Below are positions 35,374 to 44,737 of a DNA stretch of 64,000 bases, piece by piece. The stretch comes from Williamsia sterculiae (lineage in GTDB: Bacteria; Actinomycetota; Actinomycetes; Mycobacteriales; Mycobacteriaceae). The position numbers were made by a program, and so were the translations under genes. Every line of letters begins with the position of its first letter. Positions within the stretch are counted from its first letter, which is position 1. The stretch covers positions 62,001-126,000 of the forward strand of contig NZ_FTNT01000011.1 of assembly GCF_900156495.1 (NCBI RefSeq), written 5' to 3'. Under the pieces are notes generated by a model. The model saw only the letters and a program-made list of their open reading frames with translations, had not been told where the DNA came from and searched no databases.

Positions 35374-35461
35374 CTGCCGTTCCTCGCCTCGTCCCCGACA
35401 CCGGACGGACATCGACTCGTGCCGGTGCTGACTGCACTGGTCTGCGGCCCGGGGAGTTAAA

Positions 35462-35860
35462 ATGCGGAGGATGAGCGGCTTGGGCGAACTGGAACGCGCG
35501 GTCATGGATCACCTGTGGTCCGTCGACGCGCCGCAAACCGTGCGCCAGGTCCACGCCGGCTTGTCGGTGGATCGCGAACTCGCGTACACCACGGTGATGA
35601 CGGTGCTCCAGCGCTTGGCGAAGAAGAGCCTGGTCGCGCAGATCCGTGACGATCGCGCTCACCGCTACAGCCCCACCCGACCGCGTGAGGACATGGTCGC
35701 CGGCCTGATGGTCGACGCCCTCCGCGAGGTCGACGAGTCACACTCGCGGGAGGCCGCACTGGTGTCGTTCGTGGGACGGGTGGGTGCCGACGAGGCGGAT
35801 GCGCTGCGGCGCGCGCTCGACGAACTCGAGACGAGTCGTCGGGCTTCCGAAAGCCTCTGA
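35462..35860 (+). CDS. blaI: BlaI/MecI-family transcriptional repressor
   Basis: A 132-residue winged-helix repressor. LGELERAVMDHLWSVDAPQTVRQVHAGL and YTTVMTVLQRLAKKSLVAQIRDDRAHRYSP form the DNA-binding winged helix, and the C-terminal helices dimerise and carry the proteolytic switch in this family. It is the orthologue of M. tuberculosis Rv1846c, which controls blaC, sigC and its own operon. ATG 35462 has GGGGAG six bases upstream. The sensor protease BlaR follows after 43 bases. Confidence 0.92.
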   Translation: MRRMSGLGELERAVMDHLWSVDAPQTVRQVHAGLSVDRELAYTTVMTVLQRLAKKSLVAQIRDDRAHRYSPTRPREDMVAGLMVDALREVDESHSREAALVSFVGRVGADEADALRRALDELETSRRASESL

Positions 35861-35903
35861 GACGCGCCACGGTGCGTTCGACGCCGATCTCGAGGAAGAC
35901 GTT

Positions 35904-36848
35904 GTGACAGCTGTTGTGTTCGGGGTGGTGGCCCTGATCCTGACGGGGCCGGTCCCCGACCTGCTGTCGCGCGCACGGTGGCCGTTGCACGCGCCACGGG
36001 CCGCACTGGTGTTGTGGCAGTCGATCGCGTTGGCAGCGGTGTTGTCGGCGTTCAGCTGCGGCCTCGCCGTCGCCCAGAACCTCATCGTGCTCGGTCCCGA
36101 TGGCCGCCCACTGGCCGATCCGTTCGACGAGATCGCCCATCTCGGATGGTTCGCCTGGTCGGTCTACGCGGGAGTGTTCCTGCTGACCCTCCTGATCGGT
36201 GCGCGGCTGATGTTCACCGCCGTGCGGGTCGGCGTGCGTACCCGCTCCCGACGCAACGCGCACCGCCAGATGATCGACCTCCTGGCCCAGCTCGACCGAC
36301 CCGATGAGGGCGGTCCGCTGTGCGCCGACGACGTGCGGATGATCGCCGTCGACACTCCGATGGCCTATTGCCTGCCGGGTCTGCGCAGTCGGCTGGTGAT
36401 CAGCGACGGGGTGGTGGCCCGGTTGAGCCACGACGAGCTGTGTGCGGTGGTCGCTCACGAGCGGTCGCACCTGCGCGCCCGCCACGATCTGGTGCTGGAG
36501 GCGTTCGTCGCCGTGCACGAGGCCTTCCCCCGTTTCGTGCGGAGCACGTCGGCCCTGGGTGCGGTGGAGTTGCTCGTCGAGCTGCTCGCCGACGATCAGG
36601 CGGTGCGCGCCGTGGGACCGACCCCGCTGGGACGCGCACTGGTGCATTGCGCAGGCGCCACCGCACCCAGCGGCGCGCTGGCCGTCGGCGGCCGAACCGC
36701 GGTGACCCGGGTCCAGCGGCTCGCCGAGACGGAGGTGTCACCGCTCCCCGGTGTCCTCGCCTATCTCGCGGCGGGCGCGATCCTGGTGATCCCCACCCTC
36801 GCGGTCGCCATCCCGTGGTTGACCGAACTCGGCCGGCTCCTCACCTGA
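35904..36848 (+). CDS. M56-family metallopeptidase, BlaR1-like
   Basis: A 314-residue membrane zinc protease. The HExxH motif is HERSH at about residues 185-189. Transmembrane helices are near 4-20, 36-58, 82-106 and at the C-terminus (LAYLAAGAILVIPTLAVAI). Unlike BlaR1 of staphylococci there is no C-terminal penicillin-binding sensor domain, as in M. tuberculosis Rv1845c. It is expected to cleave BlaI in response to an envelope signal. GTG 35904 follows GAGGAAGACGTT. Confidence 0.88.
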   Translation: MTAVVFGVVALILTGPVPDLLSRARWPLHAPRAALVLWQSIALAAVLSAFSCGLAVAQNLIVLGPDGRPLADPFDEIAHLGWFAWSVYAGVFLLTLLIGARLMFTAVRVGVRTRSRRNAHRQMIDLLAQLDRPDEGGPLCADDVRMIAVDTPMAYCLPGLRSRLVISDGVVARLSHDELCAVVAHERSHLRARHDLVLEAFVAVHEAFPRFVRSTSALGAVELLVELLADDQAVRAVGPTPLGRALVHCAGATAPSGALAVGGRTAVTRVQRLAETEVSPLPGVLAYLAAGAILVIPTLAVAIPWLTELGRLLT

Positions 36849-36919
36849 GGTTCTTCCCCGCCGAGGTTGTCCGCCACAGACCCGGGACGACCGGTCCACC
36901 GACCACCTAAGCTCAGGAC

Positions 36920-38410
36920 ATGAGCGAATCAGCGTCCAGCACACCGTCGAATGCCACCGCACAGGAGTCGAGCGCCGACACCGGCCTGGCCCAGATCGGC
37001 GTCACCGGGCTCGCGGTGATGGGGTCGAACATCGCGCGCAACTTCGCCAGACACGGCCACCGGGTCGCCCTGCACAACCGCACCGTCGCCAAGACCGACG
37101 CCCTTCTCGACCAGCACGGGTCGGAGGGCGACTTCGTCCGCACCGAGACCACCGAGGAGTTCGTCGCAGCTCTGGAGAAGCCGCGCCGGGTGCTGATCAT
37201 GGTCAAGGCGGGTGAACCCACCGACGCCGTCATCGACGAACTCGCGAACCTGATGGACGAGGGCGACATCATCATCGACGGCGGCAACTCGCTGTACACC
37301 GACACCATCCGTCGCGAGGCGGCGATGTCGGAGCGCGGGTTGAACTTCGTCGGGGCGGGCATCTCCGGCGGCGAGGAGGGTGCACTCAACGGTCCATCCA
37401 TCATGCCGGGCGGCCCCGCCGAGTCGTACACCTCGCTCGGACCATTGCTGGAGTCCATCTCCGCCCATGTCGACGGCGAGCCGTGCTGCACCCACATCGG
37501 GCCCGACGGCTCCGGTCACTTCGTGAAGATGGTGCACAACGGCATCGAATACGCCGACATGCAGCTCATCGGTGAGGCCTACGACCTGATGCGCAAGGCA
37601 CTGGACCTGCCGGTCGACAAGATCGCCGACGTCTTCCGGGAATGGAATTCCGGTGACCTGGACAGCTATCTGGTGGAGATCACCGCCGAGGTGCTCTCGC
37701 AGGTGGACGCCGAGACCGGCACACCGCTCGTCGACGTGATCGCCGACGCCGCCGGACAGAAGGGCACCGGTCGGTGGACCGTGAAGTCGGCGCTCGACCT
37801 CGGGATCCCGACCACCGGGATCGCCGAGGCAGTGTTCGCTCGCGCCCTGTCCAGCGCCACCGACCAGCGCGCGCAGGCGACCGGGTTGGCCGCAGGCAAC
37901 CTGGCGTCATCCCCCGCCGACCCGGACACCTTCGTCGACGACATCCGCAACGCGCTGTACGCCTCCAAGGTGGTCGCCTACGCCCAGGGCTTCGATCAGA
38001 TCGCGGCCGGATCGCAGGAATACGACTGGAACGTGCACCCCGGTGATCTGGCGACCATCTGGCGCGGCGGATGCATCATCCGGGCCAAGTTCCTCAACCG
38101 CATCCGCGACGCCTACGCCGAGAACCCGGAACTGCCCAGCCTGCTGCTCGCGCCGTACTTCCGCGAGGCGGTGGAGACCGCGCTGGACAGCTGGCGCCGG
38201 GTGGTGGCCACCGCCGCCACGATGGGCATCCCGGCACCGGCGTTCGCGTCCTCGCTCGCCTACTACGACGCGCTGCGCAGCGAGCGCCTACCTGCGGCGC
38301 TCACCCAGGGGCTGCGCGATTTCTTCGGCGCACACACCTACCAGCGCATCGACAAGCCGGGCACGTTCCACACGCTGTGGAGCGACGACCGCTCCGAGGT
38401 CGAGGCCTGA
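36920..38410 (+). CDS. gnd: 6-phosphogluconate dehydrogenase, decarboxylating
   Basis: A 496-residue enzyme of the oxidative pentose phosphate pathway that converts 6-phosphogluconate to ribulose 5-phosphate, CO2 and NADPH. The N-terminal motif GLAVMGSNIARNFARHGHRVALHNRT binds the cofactor and its NRT suggests NADP. The substrate block GAGISGGEEGALNGPSIMPGG and the catalytic KMVHNGIEYADMQLIGEAYDLM are intact. It corresponds to Rv1844c (gnd1). A TAAGCT -10-like box (36908-36913) lies just ahead of the ATG. An acidic, Ser-rich N-terminal tail of about 20 residues precedes the fold. Confidence 0.96.
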   Translation: MSESASSTPSNATAQESSADTGLAQIGVTGLAVMGSNIARNFARHGHRVALHNRTVAKTDALLDQHGSEGDFVRTETTEEFVAALEKPRRVLIMVKAGEPTDAVIDELANLMDEGDIIIDGGNSLYTDTIRREAAMSERGLNFVGAGISGGEEGALNGPSIMPGGPAESYTSLGPLLESISAHVDGEPCCTHIGPDGSGHFVKMVHNGIEYADMQLIGEAYDLMRKALDLPVDKIADVFREWNSGDLDSYLVEITAEVLSQVDAETGTPLVDVIADAAGQKGTGRWTVKSALDLGIPTTGIAEAVFARALSSATDQRAQATGLAAGNLASSPADPDTFVDDIRNALYASKVVAYAQGFDQIAAGSQEYDWNVHPGDLATIWRGGCIIRAKFLNRIRDAYAENPELPSLLLAPYFREAVETALDSWRRVVATAATMGIPAPAFASSLAYYDALRSERLPAALTQGLRDFFGAHTYQRIDKPGTFHTLWSDDRSEVEA

Positions 38411-38453
38411 CCGATCCTCGGCCGGGGTGTGTCGCCGACGCGCCGACAATGCG

Positions 38454-39368
38454 CTATCGCCGAGTGGCCGACACCATGTCGGCGTATCCGTCGCGGACAC
38501 TCGGGAACCGCGGACGCCAGGGCGTCGCCTCGCGGAACGCGGCGTTGCTCACCCGCAGCGACCGGGTGAGCGACGTCGTGCGGGTGCCCAGGAGTTCGGC
38601 GGCGCGGCCGGGCCCGCGGAGCCAGGCCCGGCGTCCGGTGGCCGCGACCAGCGCGTCGACGTTCTCCCGCTTGGTCACCGGCCGATCGTCGACGATGTTG
38701 TACAGATGCGACGGTGCGGTGAGCGCCGCGACGATCGCCGTGGTCGCGTCGGGTAGATAGATCGACGACTGGAACGAGTCGGCGCGGCCGGCGGTGAACC
38801 CGACGTGACGGCGGGCGAGGTCGACGAACTGTTCACTGTGCGCGGCGCCGGGCCCGTAGAAGAGACCGAATCTCAACACCAGGCCGTGCATCCCCGCCTC
38901 GGTGAACCTGCGCGCACTCCGCTCCGCGGCGTGGTTGCCGACGGTGATCGGGTAGTGGTCGACGGCGGACTGCTCGTCGAGCCACCGATCGTCGCCGTCG
39001 CGATAGACCATGACGACCGATTCCTGGATGAAGCGACCGACGCCCACACGCAGGGCGGCATCGACGATGGCCGCCGACCCCTCGGCGCGGACGCGGGTGC
39101 ACTCGTCCCAGGCGGATGCCCGGACGAACGAGGTCGTCGACGGTATCGAGGAGGCCAGATTAACCACGGCGTCACATCCCCTGAACGCCGCGGCCAGCGC
39201 ATCGCGGTCGACGATCGACCCCGACACCGGCTCGGCGCCCTGGTCGCGCAACACTTCGGCCTTGCGCGCCGAGCGCGCGAGCGCACGCACGTCATGGCCC
39301 GCGCCCACCAGCGCGGGCACCGCATGCCGACCCAACGCGCCGGTGCCACCGGTGACGAACAACCGCAT
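38454..39368 (-). CDS. NAD(P)-dependent epimerase/dehydratase (extended SDR)
   Basis: A 304-residue Rossmann-fold enzyme. The cofactor motif is LFVTGGTGALGRH at residues 3-15, followed by DAVVNLAS near residue 66. The region ESVVMVYRDGDDRW is where a YxxxK motif is expected, but the YxxxK itself is absent, as in many atypical SDRs. That makes it either an NmrA-like sensor or a reductase with changed chemistry. It is convergent with gnd and divergent from guaB1, and is absent from the M. tuberculosis order here. Start ATG 39368 with CGGGAGG upstream. Confidence 0.8.
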   Translation of the reverse strand: MRLFVTGGTGALGRHAVPALVGAGHDVRALARSARKAEVLRDQGAEPVSGSIVDRDALAAAFRGCDAVVNLASSIPSTTSFVRASAWDECTRVRAEGSAAIVDAALRVGVGRFIQESVVMVYRDGDDRWLDEQSAVDHYPITVGNHAAERSARRFTEAGMHGLVLRFGLFYGPGAAHSEQFVDLARRHVGFTAGRADSFQSSIYLPDATTAIVAALTAPSHLYNIVDDRPVTKRENVDALVAATGRRAWLRGPGRAAELLGTRTTSLTRSLRVSNAAFREATPWRPRFPSVRDGYADMVSATRR

Positions 39369-39415
39369 GTGCGATGGCCTCCCGACGTCGCGGACGTGAT
39401 GCGTCGATGGCGTGA

Positions 39416-40987
<1,572 letters not shown>

Positions 40988-41108
40988 CACCTGACCGCCG
41001 GCGTGCGACCGTCGACGACCACCGCGCCTGGACTGGGTCGCCCCACCGAGGTCGCCTAGACTGGTCGGCACTCCCTGAACGGGATCTGAGCCAGACCTGG
41101 AGGACATC

Positions 41109-41204
41109 CTGAGCCCGTATGACCCGGCCGGGTCAACCGCGCCCGTCGTTCCGCTCGATTCACCCCTGATCCCGCCGATCACCGCGGCCGCCGGACGGTC
41201 GTGA
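41109..41204 (+). CDS. Possible 31-codon upstream ORF before the CNNM gene
   Basis: A strong TGGAGG site (41098-41103) precedes a CTG at 41109 which opens a 31-codon frame beginning SPYDPAGSTAPVV and ending at TGA 41204, three bases before the GTG of the membrane protein gene. That GTG has no good ribosome binding site, so the little frame may couple translation. No similarity is recognised, and CTG starts are rare. Confidence 0.35.
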   Translation: MSPYDPAGSTAPVVPLDSPLIPPITAAAGRS

Positions 41205-41207
41205 GAC

Positions 41208-42704
41208 GTGCAGATCCTCATCATCGTCGGCAGCCTGATCGGCTTCATCGCACTCACCTTGGGCACCGCACTCTTCGTGGCCGCCGAGTTCTCGCTGACC
41301 GCACTGGAACGGTCCACCGTCGAGGCCGGTGTCCGCGAACGCGGTGACCGCCGGTCCAAGCAGGTCAGCCGAGCACACCGCACGCTGTCGTTCCAGCTGT
41401 CGGGTGCGCAGCTCGGCATCACCATCACCACTCTGATCACCGGTTACATCGCCGAGCCGGTACTCGCCGAACTGTTCGGTCCGCTGTTCGGGGCCATCGG
41501 GTTGAGCACCTCGGCCACCGACGTCGTGTCGCTGATCCTCGCCCTCGTCATGGCCACGTCGTTGTCGATGGTGCTCGGCGAGCTGATCCCCAAGAACTTC
41601 GCGGTGGCACGTCCGTTGCCCACCGCCCGCTTCACCGCCGGTCCGATGATCGTGTTCTCGGCCGTCTTCCGGTGGGCCATCAAGGCCTTGAACAACTCCG
41701 CCAACTGGGTGGTCCGACGGTTGGGGATCGAGCCCGCGGAGGAACTGCGGTCGGCCCGATCACCGCAGGAACTCGGTTCCCTGGTCCGCAACTCGGCACT
41801 GCACGGCGCCCTCGATCAGGGCACCGCCACACTCGTCGGACGCTCGCTGCGCTTCGGCGAACGCACCGCGGAGGAACTGATGACCCCGCGGGTGCGGGTG
41901 GAGTCGCTCGACCGCGCCGCGACCGTGCTCGACCTGATCACCGAGTCGTCGCGGACCGGCCTGTCGCGCTTCCCCATCGTCGAGGACGGCGACCTGGACA
42001 ACATCCTGGGGTTCGTCCACGTCAAACAGGCCTTCACCGAACCCGCCGCGGAACGTCGCAGTACCACCATGGCCGACCTGGCCCGCACCGTCCCGGTGGT
42101 CCCGACCAGCCTCGACGGCGACACCCTGATGGACCGCATCCGGGCGGACGGTCTGCAGGTCGCCGTGGTCATCGACGAGTACGGCGGCACCGCAGGCATC
42201 GTCACCACCGAGGACCTCATCGAGGAGATCGTCGGGGACGTCACCGACGAACACGATCACGAACAGGCCGATGTGCAGACCGACGGTGCCGGGTACGTCT
42301 GTGCCGGGTTGCTGCGGGTCGACGAGCTCACCGAGGCCACCGGGTACCGACCTCCGGACGGTCCCTACGACACCCTCGGCGGCCTGGTGATGTTCTGCCT
42401 GGGTCGGATACCGACCACCGGCGACGAGACCGACCTGCCCGTCCAGGCCACCATCGCCGACGAGGACGAGGACTCCGACGACCCCGTGCCGTTGGAACCC
42501 GCCTGGCGGGCGACGGTGGTGGCGATGGATCACCGCCGGGTGGACGTGGTCCGCCTACAGCCGCTGAACGAGGTCGCCAGCAGGCTGGCCAAGGATCCCG
42601 CGGAGGCAGAGCTGTCCACCGTGAGCAGTCACCTCGAGAACGTCCAGGACGACGTCACGACCGCGTCGCCCATCCGTGAGACCGACGGGGGCAGGCAGCG
42701 ATGA
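41208..42704 (+). CDS. CNNM/CorC-type membrane protein with CBS pair (Rv1842c-like)
   Basis: A 498-residue inner-membrane protein. It has an N-terminal CNNM (DUF21) transmembrane domain (helices near 1-25, 65-85 and 95-120, with the motif ELIPKNFAVARPLP). A cytoplasmic CBS pair follows, then a CorC/HlyC-type domain near residues 380-460. Such proteins act in magnesium or other cation homeostasis; the old name hemolysin is not descriptive. It overlaps the next gene by four bases (ATGA), and the pair matches Rv1842c-Rv1841c. Confidence 0.9.
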   Translation: MQILIIVGSLIGFIALTLGTALFVAAEFSLTALERSTVEAGVRERGDRRSKQVSRAHRTLSFQLSGAQLGITITTLITGYIAEPVLAELFGPLFGAIGLSTSATDVVSLILALVMATSLSMVLGELIPKNFAVARPLPTARFTAGPMIVFSAVFRWAIKALNNSANWVVRRLGIEPAEELRSARSPQELGSLVRNSALHGALDQGTATLVGRSLRFGERTAEELMTPRVRVESLDRAATVLDLITESSRTGLSRFPIVEDGDLDNILGFVHVKQAFTEPAAERRSTTMADLARTVPVVPTSLDGDTLMDRIRADGLQVAVVIDEYGGTAGIVTTEDLIEEIVGDVTDEHDHEQADVQTDGAGYVCAGLLRVDELTEATGYRPPDGPYDTLGGLVMFCLGRIPTTGDETDLPVQATIADEDEDSDDPVPLEPAWRATVVAMDHRRVDVVRLQPLNEVASRLAKDPAEAELSTVSSHLENVQDDVTTASPIRETDGGRQR

Positions 42705-43774
42705 ACGACGTCCTCGGTGTGGTGCTCACGGTCCTGCTGCTGGCCGCCAACGCGTTCTTCGTCGGTGCGGAGTTCTCGTTGATCTCCGCCCGCCGCGACC
42801 GTCTCGAGGCGATGGTCGAACAGGGCGAGCGCAAGGCCGCGAAGGTCATCAAGGCCAGCGAGAACCTGACCCTGATGCTGGCCGCGTCCCAGTTGGGCAT
42901 CACCATCTGCTCCATTTTGCTGGGACGGGTCGGCGAACCGGCCATCGCTCATCTGCTGGAGAAGCCGTTCGAGCTCGCACACGTGCCCGAGGCGCTACTG
43001 CATCCGATCGGTTTCACCATCGCGTTGGCACTGGTGGTGGTGCTGCACATCCTGCTGGGTGAGATGGTGCCCAAGAACATCGCGCTGGCCGGGCCCGAAC
43101 GGATGGCGATCCTGCTGGTCCCCACCCATCTGGTGTTCATCAGGGTGTCCCGACCGCTGATCGCGTTCTACAACTGGTTGGCGAACATCTCGCTGCGTGT
43201 CGCCGGGGTGGAACCGAAGGACGAACTCGACGCGACGGTGTCGGCGGTCGAGCTGTCGGAGATGATCGGCGAATCCCGTGAGGAAGGGCTGATCGACGCG
43301 GAGGAGCACGCCCGTCTCACCCGCGCCTTGGAGACCTCCGGCCGCACCGTGGTGGAAGTGGCGATCCCGCTGAACGACCTGCGCAGCGTGGCCGCGACCA
43401 GCGACGGCTCCGGCCGCATGGGGCCCACCCTCGGTTCGATCGAGGAGGCGGTCGCCGACACCGGGTACTCCCGGTTCCCGGTGCGCTCCACCGACGGCAC
43501 CTATACCGGCTACCTCCACCTCAAGGACGTGCTCGACGAGATCGTCGACGACGAGGCCGGACCGGACACCATCATCGGGGCGGACAAGATCCGCCCGCTG
43601 CCGGTGTTGTCCGCCGACACCCCGCTCGACGCGGCCACCGCCGCACTCCGGCGGACCAGTTCACACCTCGGCGCGGTGGTGAACACCAACGGCCGCACGG
43701 TCGCGGTCGTCGCGCTCGAGGATCTGGTCGAGGAGTTCGTCGGGACCGTGCGGGACGAGACCCACCGGGTCTGA
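42701..43774 (+). CDS. CNNM/CBS membrane protein (Rv1841c-like)
   Basis: A 357-residue paralogue of the preceding gene. The CNNM domain (MNDVLGVVLTVLLLAANAFFVGAEF, LAASQLGITICSILLGRVGEP, EMVPKNIALAGPERMA) is followed by a CBS pair (YSRFPVRSTDGTYTGYLHLKDV). It is shorter, lacking the C-terminal CorC domain. The two proteins likely form a heterodimer, as paired CNNM genes usually overlap and the family is dimeric. Translation is coupled to the upstream gene by the ATGA overlap. Confidence 0.9.
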   Translation: MNDVLGVVLTVLLLAANAFFVGAEFSLISARRDRLEAMVEQGERKAAKVIKASENLTLMLAASQLGITICSILLGRVGEPAIAHLLEKPFELAHVPEALLHPIGFTIALALVVVLHILLGEMVPKNIALAGPERMAILLVPTHLVFIRVSRPLIAFYNWLANISLRVAGVEPKDELDATVSAVELSEMIGESREEGLIDAEEHARLTRALETSGRTVVEVAIPLNDLRSVAATSDGSGRMGPTLGSIEEAVADTGYSRFPVRSTDGTYTGYLHLKDVLDEIVDDEAGPDTIIGADKIRPLPVLSADTPLDAATAALRRTSSHLGAVVNTNGRTVAVVALEDLVEEFVGTVRDETHRV

Positions 43775-43777
43775 ATC

Positions 43778-44674
43778 ATGACCACCGGCGCATCGATCAC
43801 CCTGCCCGCCGAGGTCTGGCGGCCCCGAGAGCAGGCACACGGCGACCGGATCGACGAGCTGCTGACCTCCCACCCGCCCCGTGGCGCCGACGGCACCCCA
43901 CACCCGGTCTGGTCGTTCCTGTTCACCTACTACAACCACAAGCCGTCGGCGTTACGTCGCTGGCATCCCGGGTTCGGGGTGATCCTGGACGACGCCCCCG
44001 ACCACGCGCGTCGTCCCGGCTACCGGGCGCTGACCGATGGCGTGGGCCGGCCCGCCGCGACGGTCGACCACGGGCAGCTGCACAAACGCATCGACACGGC
44101 CCGTTTCGTCCACCGGCTGCTCACCGCGACGGCAGCCCGCGCACCCCGGTTGAACTGTTTCGGCCTGCACGAGTGGGCGATGGTCTATCGCACCGACCGG
44201 ACCCGACACCCGGTACCGATGCGGCTGTCGGCCGCCGACACGGACGCGGTGGTCGAGTCGTCCCAGTTGCGATGCACCCACATCGACGCGTTCCGCTTCT
44301 TCACCGAACCCGCCGCACCGCGCAACCAGACCCGGCCCATGCGGGAGTCGCAGGTCGCCGACGAGCAACCGGGGTGCGTGCACGCGGGTATGGACCTGTA
44401 CAAGTGGGCGTTCAAGCTGAGCCCCCTGGTCGTCTCCGACCTGGTGTGCGACGCCTTCGCCCTGGCACTGGACTTCCGTCACCTCGACATGCGCGCGAGC
44501 CCCTACGATCTCACCGACCACGGGTTGGCCCCGGTGCCGGTGGAGACACCGAGCGGGCGGGCCGACTACGTGCGCGAACAGACCGCACTGGCCGACCGGG
44601 CCGCGGCCGTGCGTCGGCGGCTCATCGAGGCCACCGCCGCCCTGATCGACGCCCACGACCGGGCTGATCCGTGA
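43778..44674 (+). CDS. Uncharacterised protein (often labelled 3-methyladenine DNA glycosylase)
   Basis: A 298-residue soluble protein, rich in aromatic and His residues, with conserved-looking blocks WSFLFTYYNHKPSALRRWHPGFGV, FGLHEWAMVYR and CVHAGMDLYKWAFKLSP. Homologues in Mycobacteriales are labelled 3-methyladenine DNA glycosylase, but I see no helix-hairpin-helix, no AlkA-like Asp motif and no Mpg fold, so the label looks unsupported. It begins three bases after the CNNM gene, indicating an operon, and is followed by glcB. The function is unknown. Confidence 0.75.
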   Translation: MTTGASITLPAEVWRPREQAHGDRIDELLTSHPPRGADGTPHPVWSFLFTYYNHKPSALRRWHPGFGVILDDAPDHARRPGYRALTDGVGRPAATVDHGQLHKRIDTARFVHRLLTATAARAPRLNCFGLHEWAMVYRTDRTRHPVPMRLSAADTDAVVESSQLRCTHIDAFRFFTEPAAPRNQTRPMRESQVADEQPGCVHAGMDLYKWAFKLSPLVVSDLVCDAFALALDFRHLDMRASPYDLTDHGLAPVPVETPSGRADYVREQTALADRAAAVRRRLIEATAALIDAHDRADP

Positions 44675-44677
44675 CCA

Positions 44678-44691
44678 TTACCCACGGGTAA
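44678..44691. promoter_or_regulatory. Inverted repeat over the likely glcB promoter
   Basis: TTACCC (44678-44683) and GGGTAA (44686-44691) are perfect arms with two bases between. The element overlaps a -10-like TAACCT (44689-44694) and starts four bases after the previous stop codon. It is a candidate operator for malate synthase. Confidence 0.4.
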
Positions 44692-44737
44692 CCTGGGCGT
44701 CGACACATCAGGCGCAGGAATAGAGGAGTGAGGGCGA

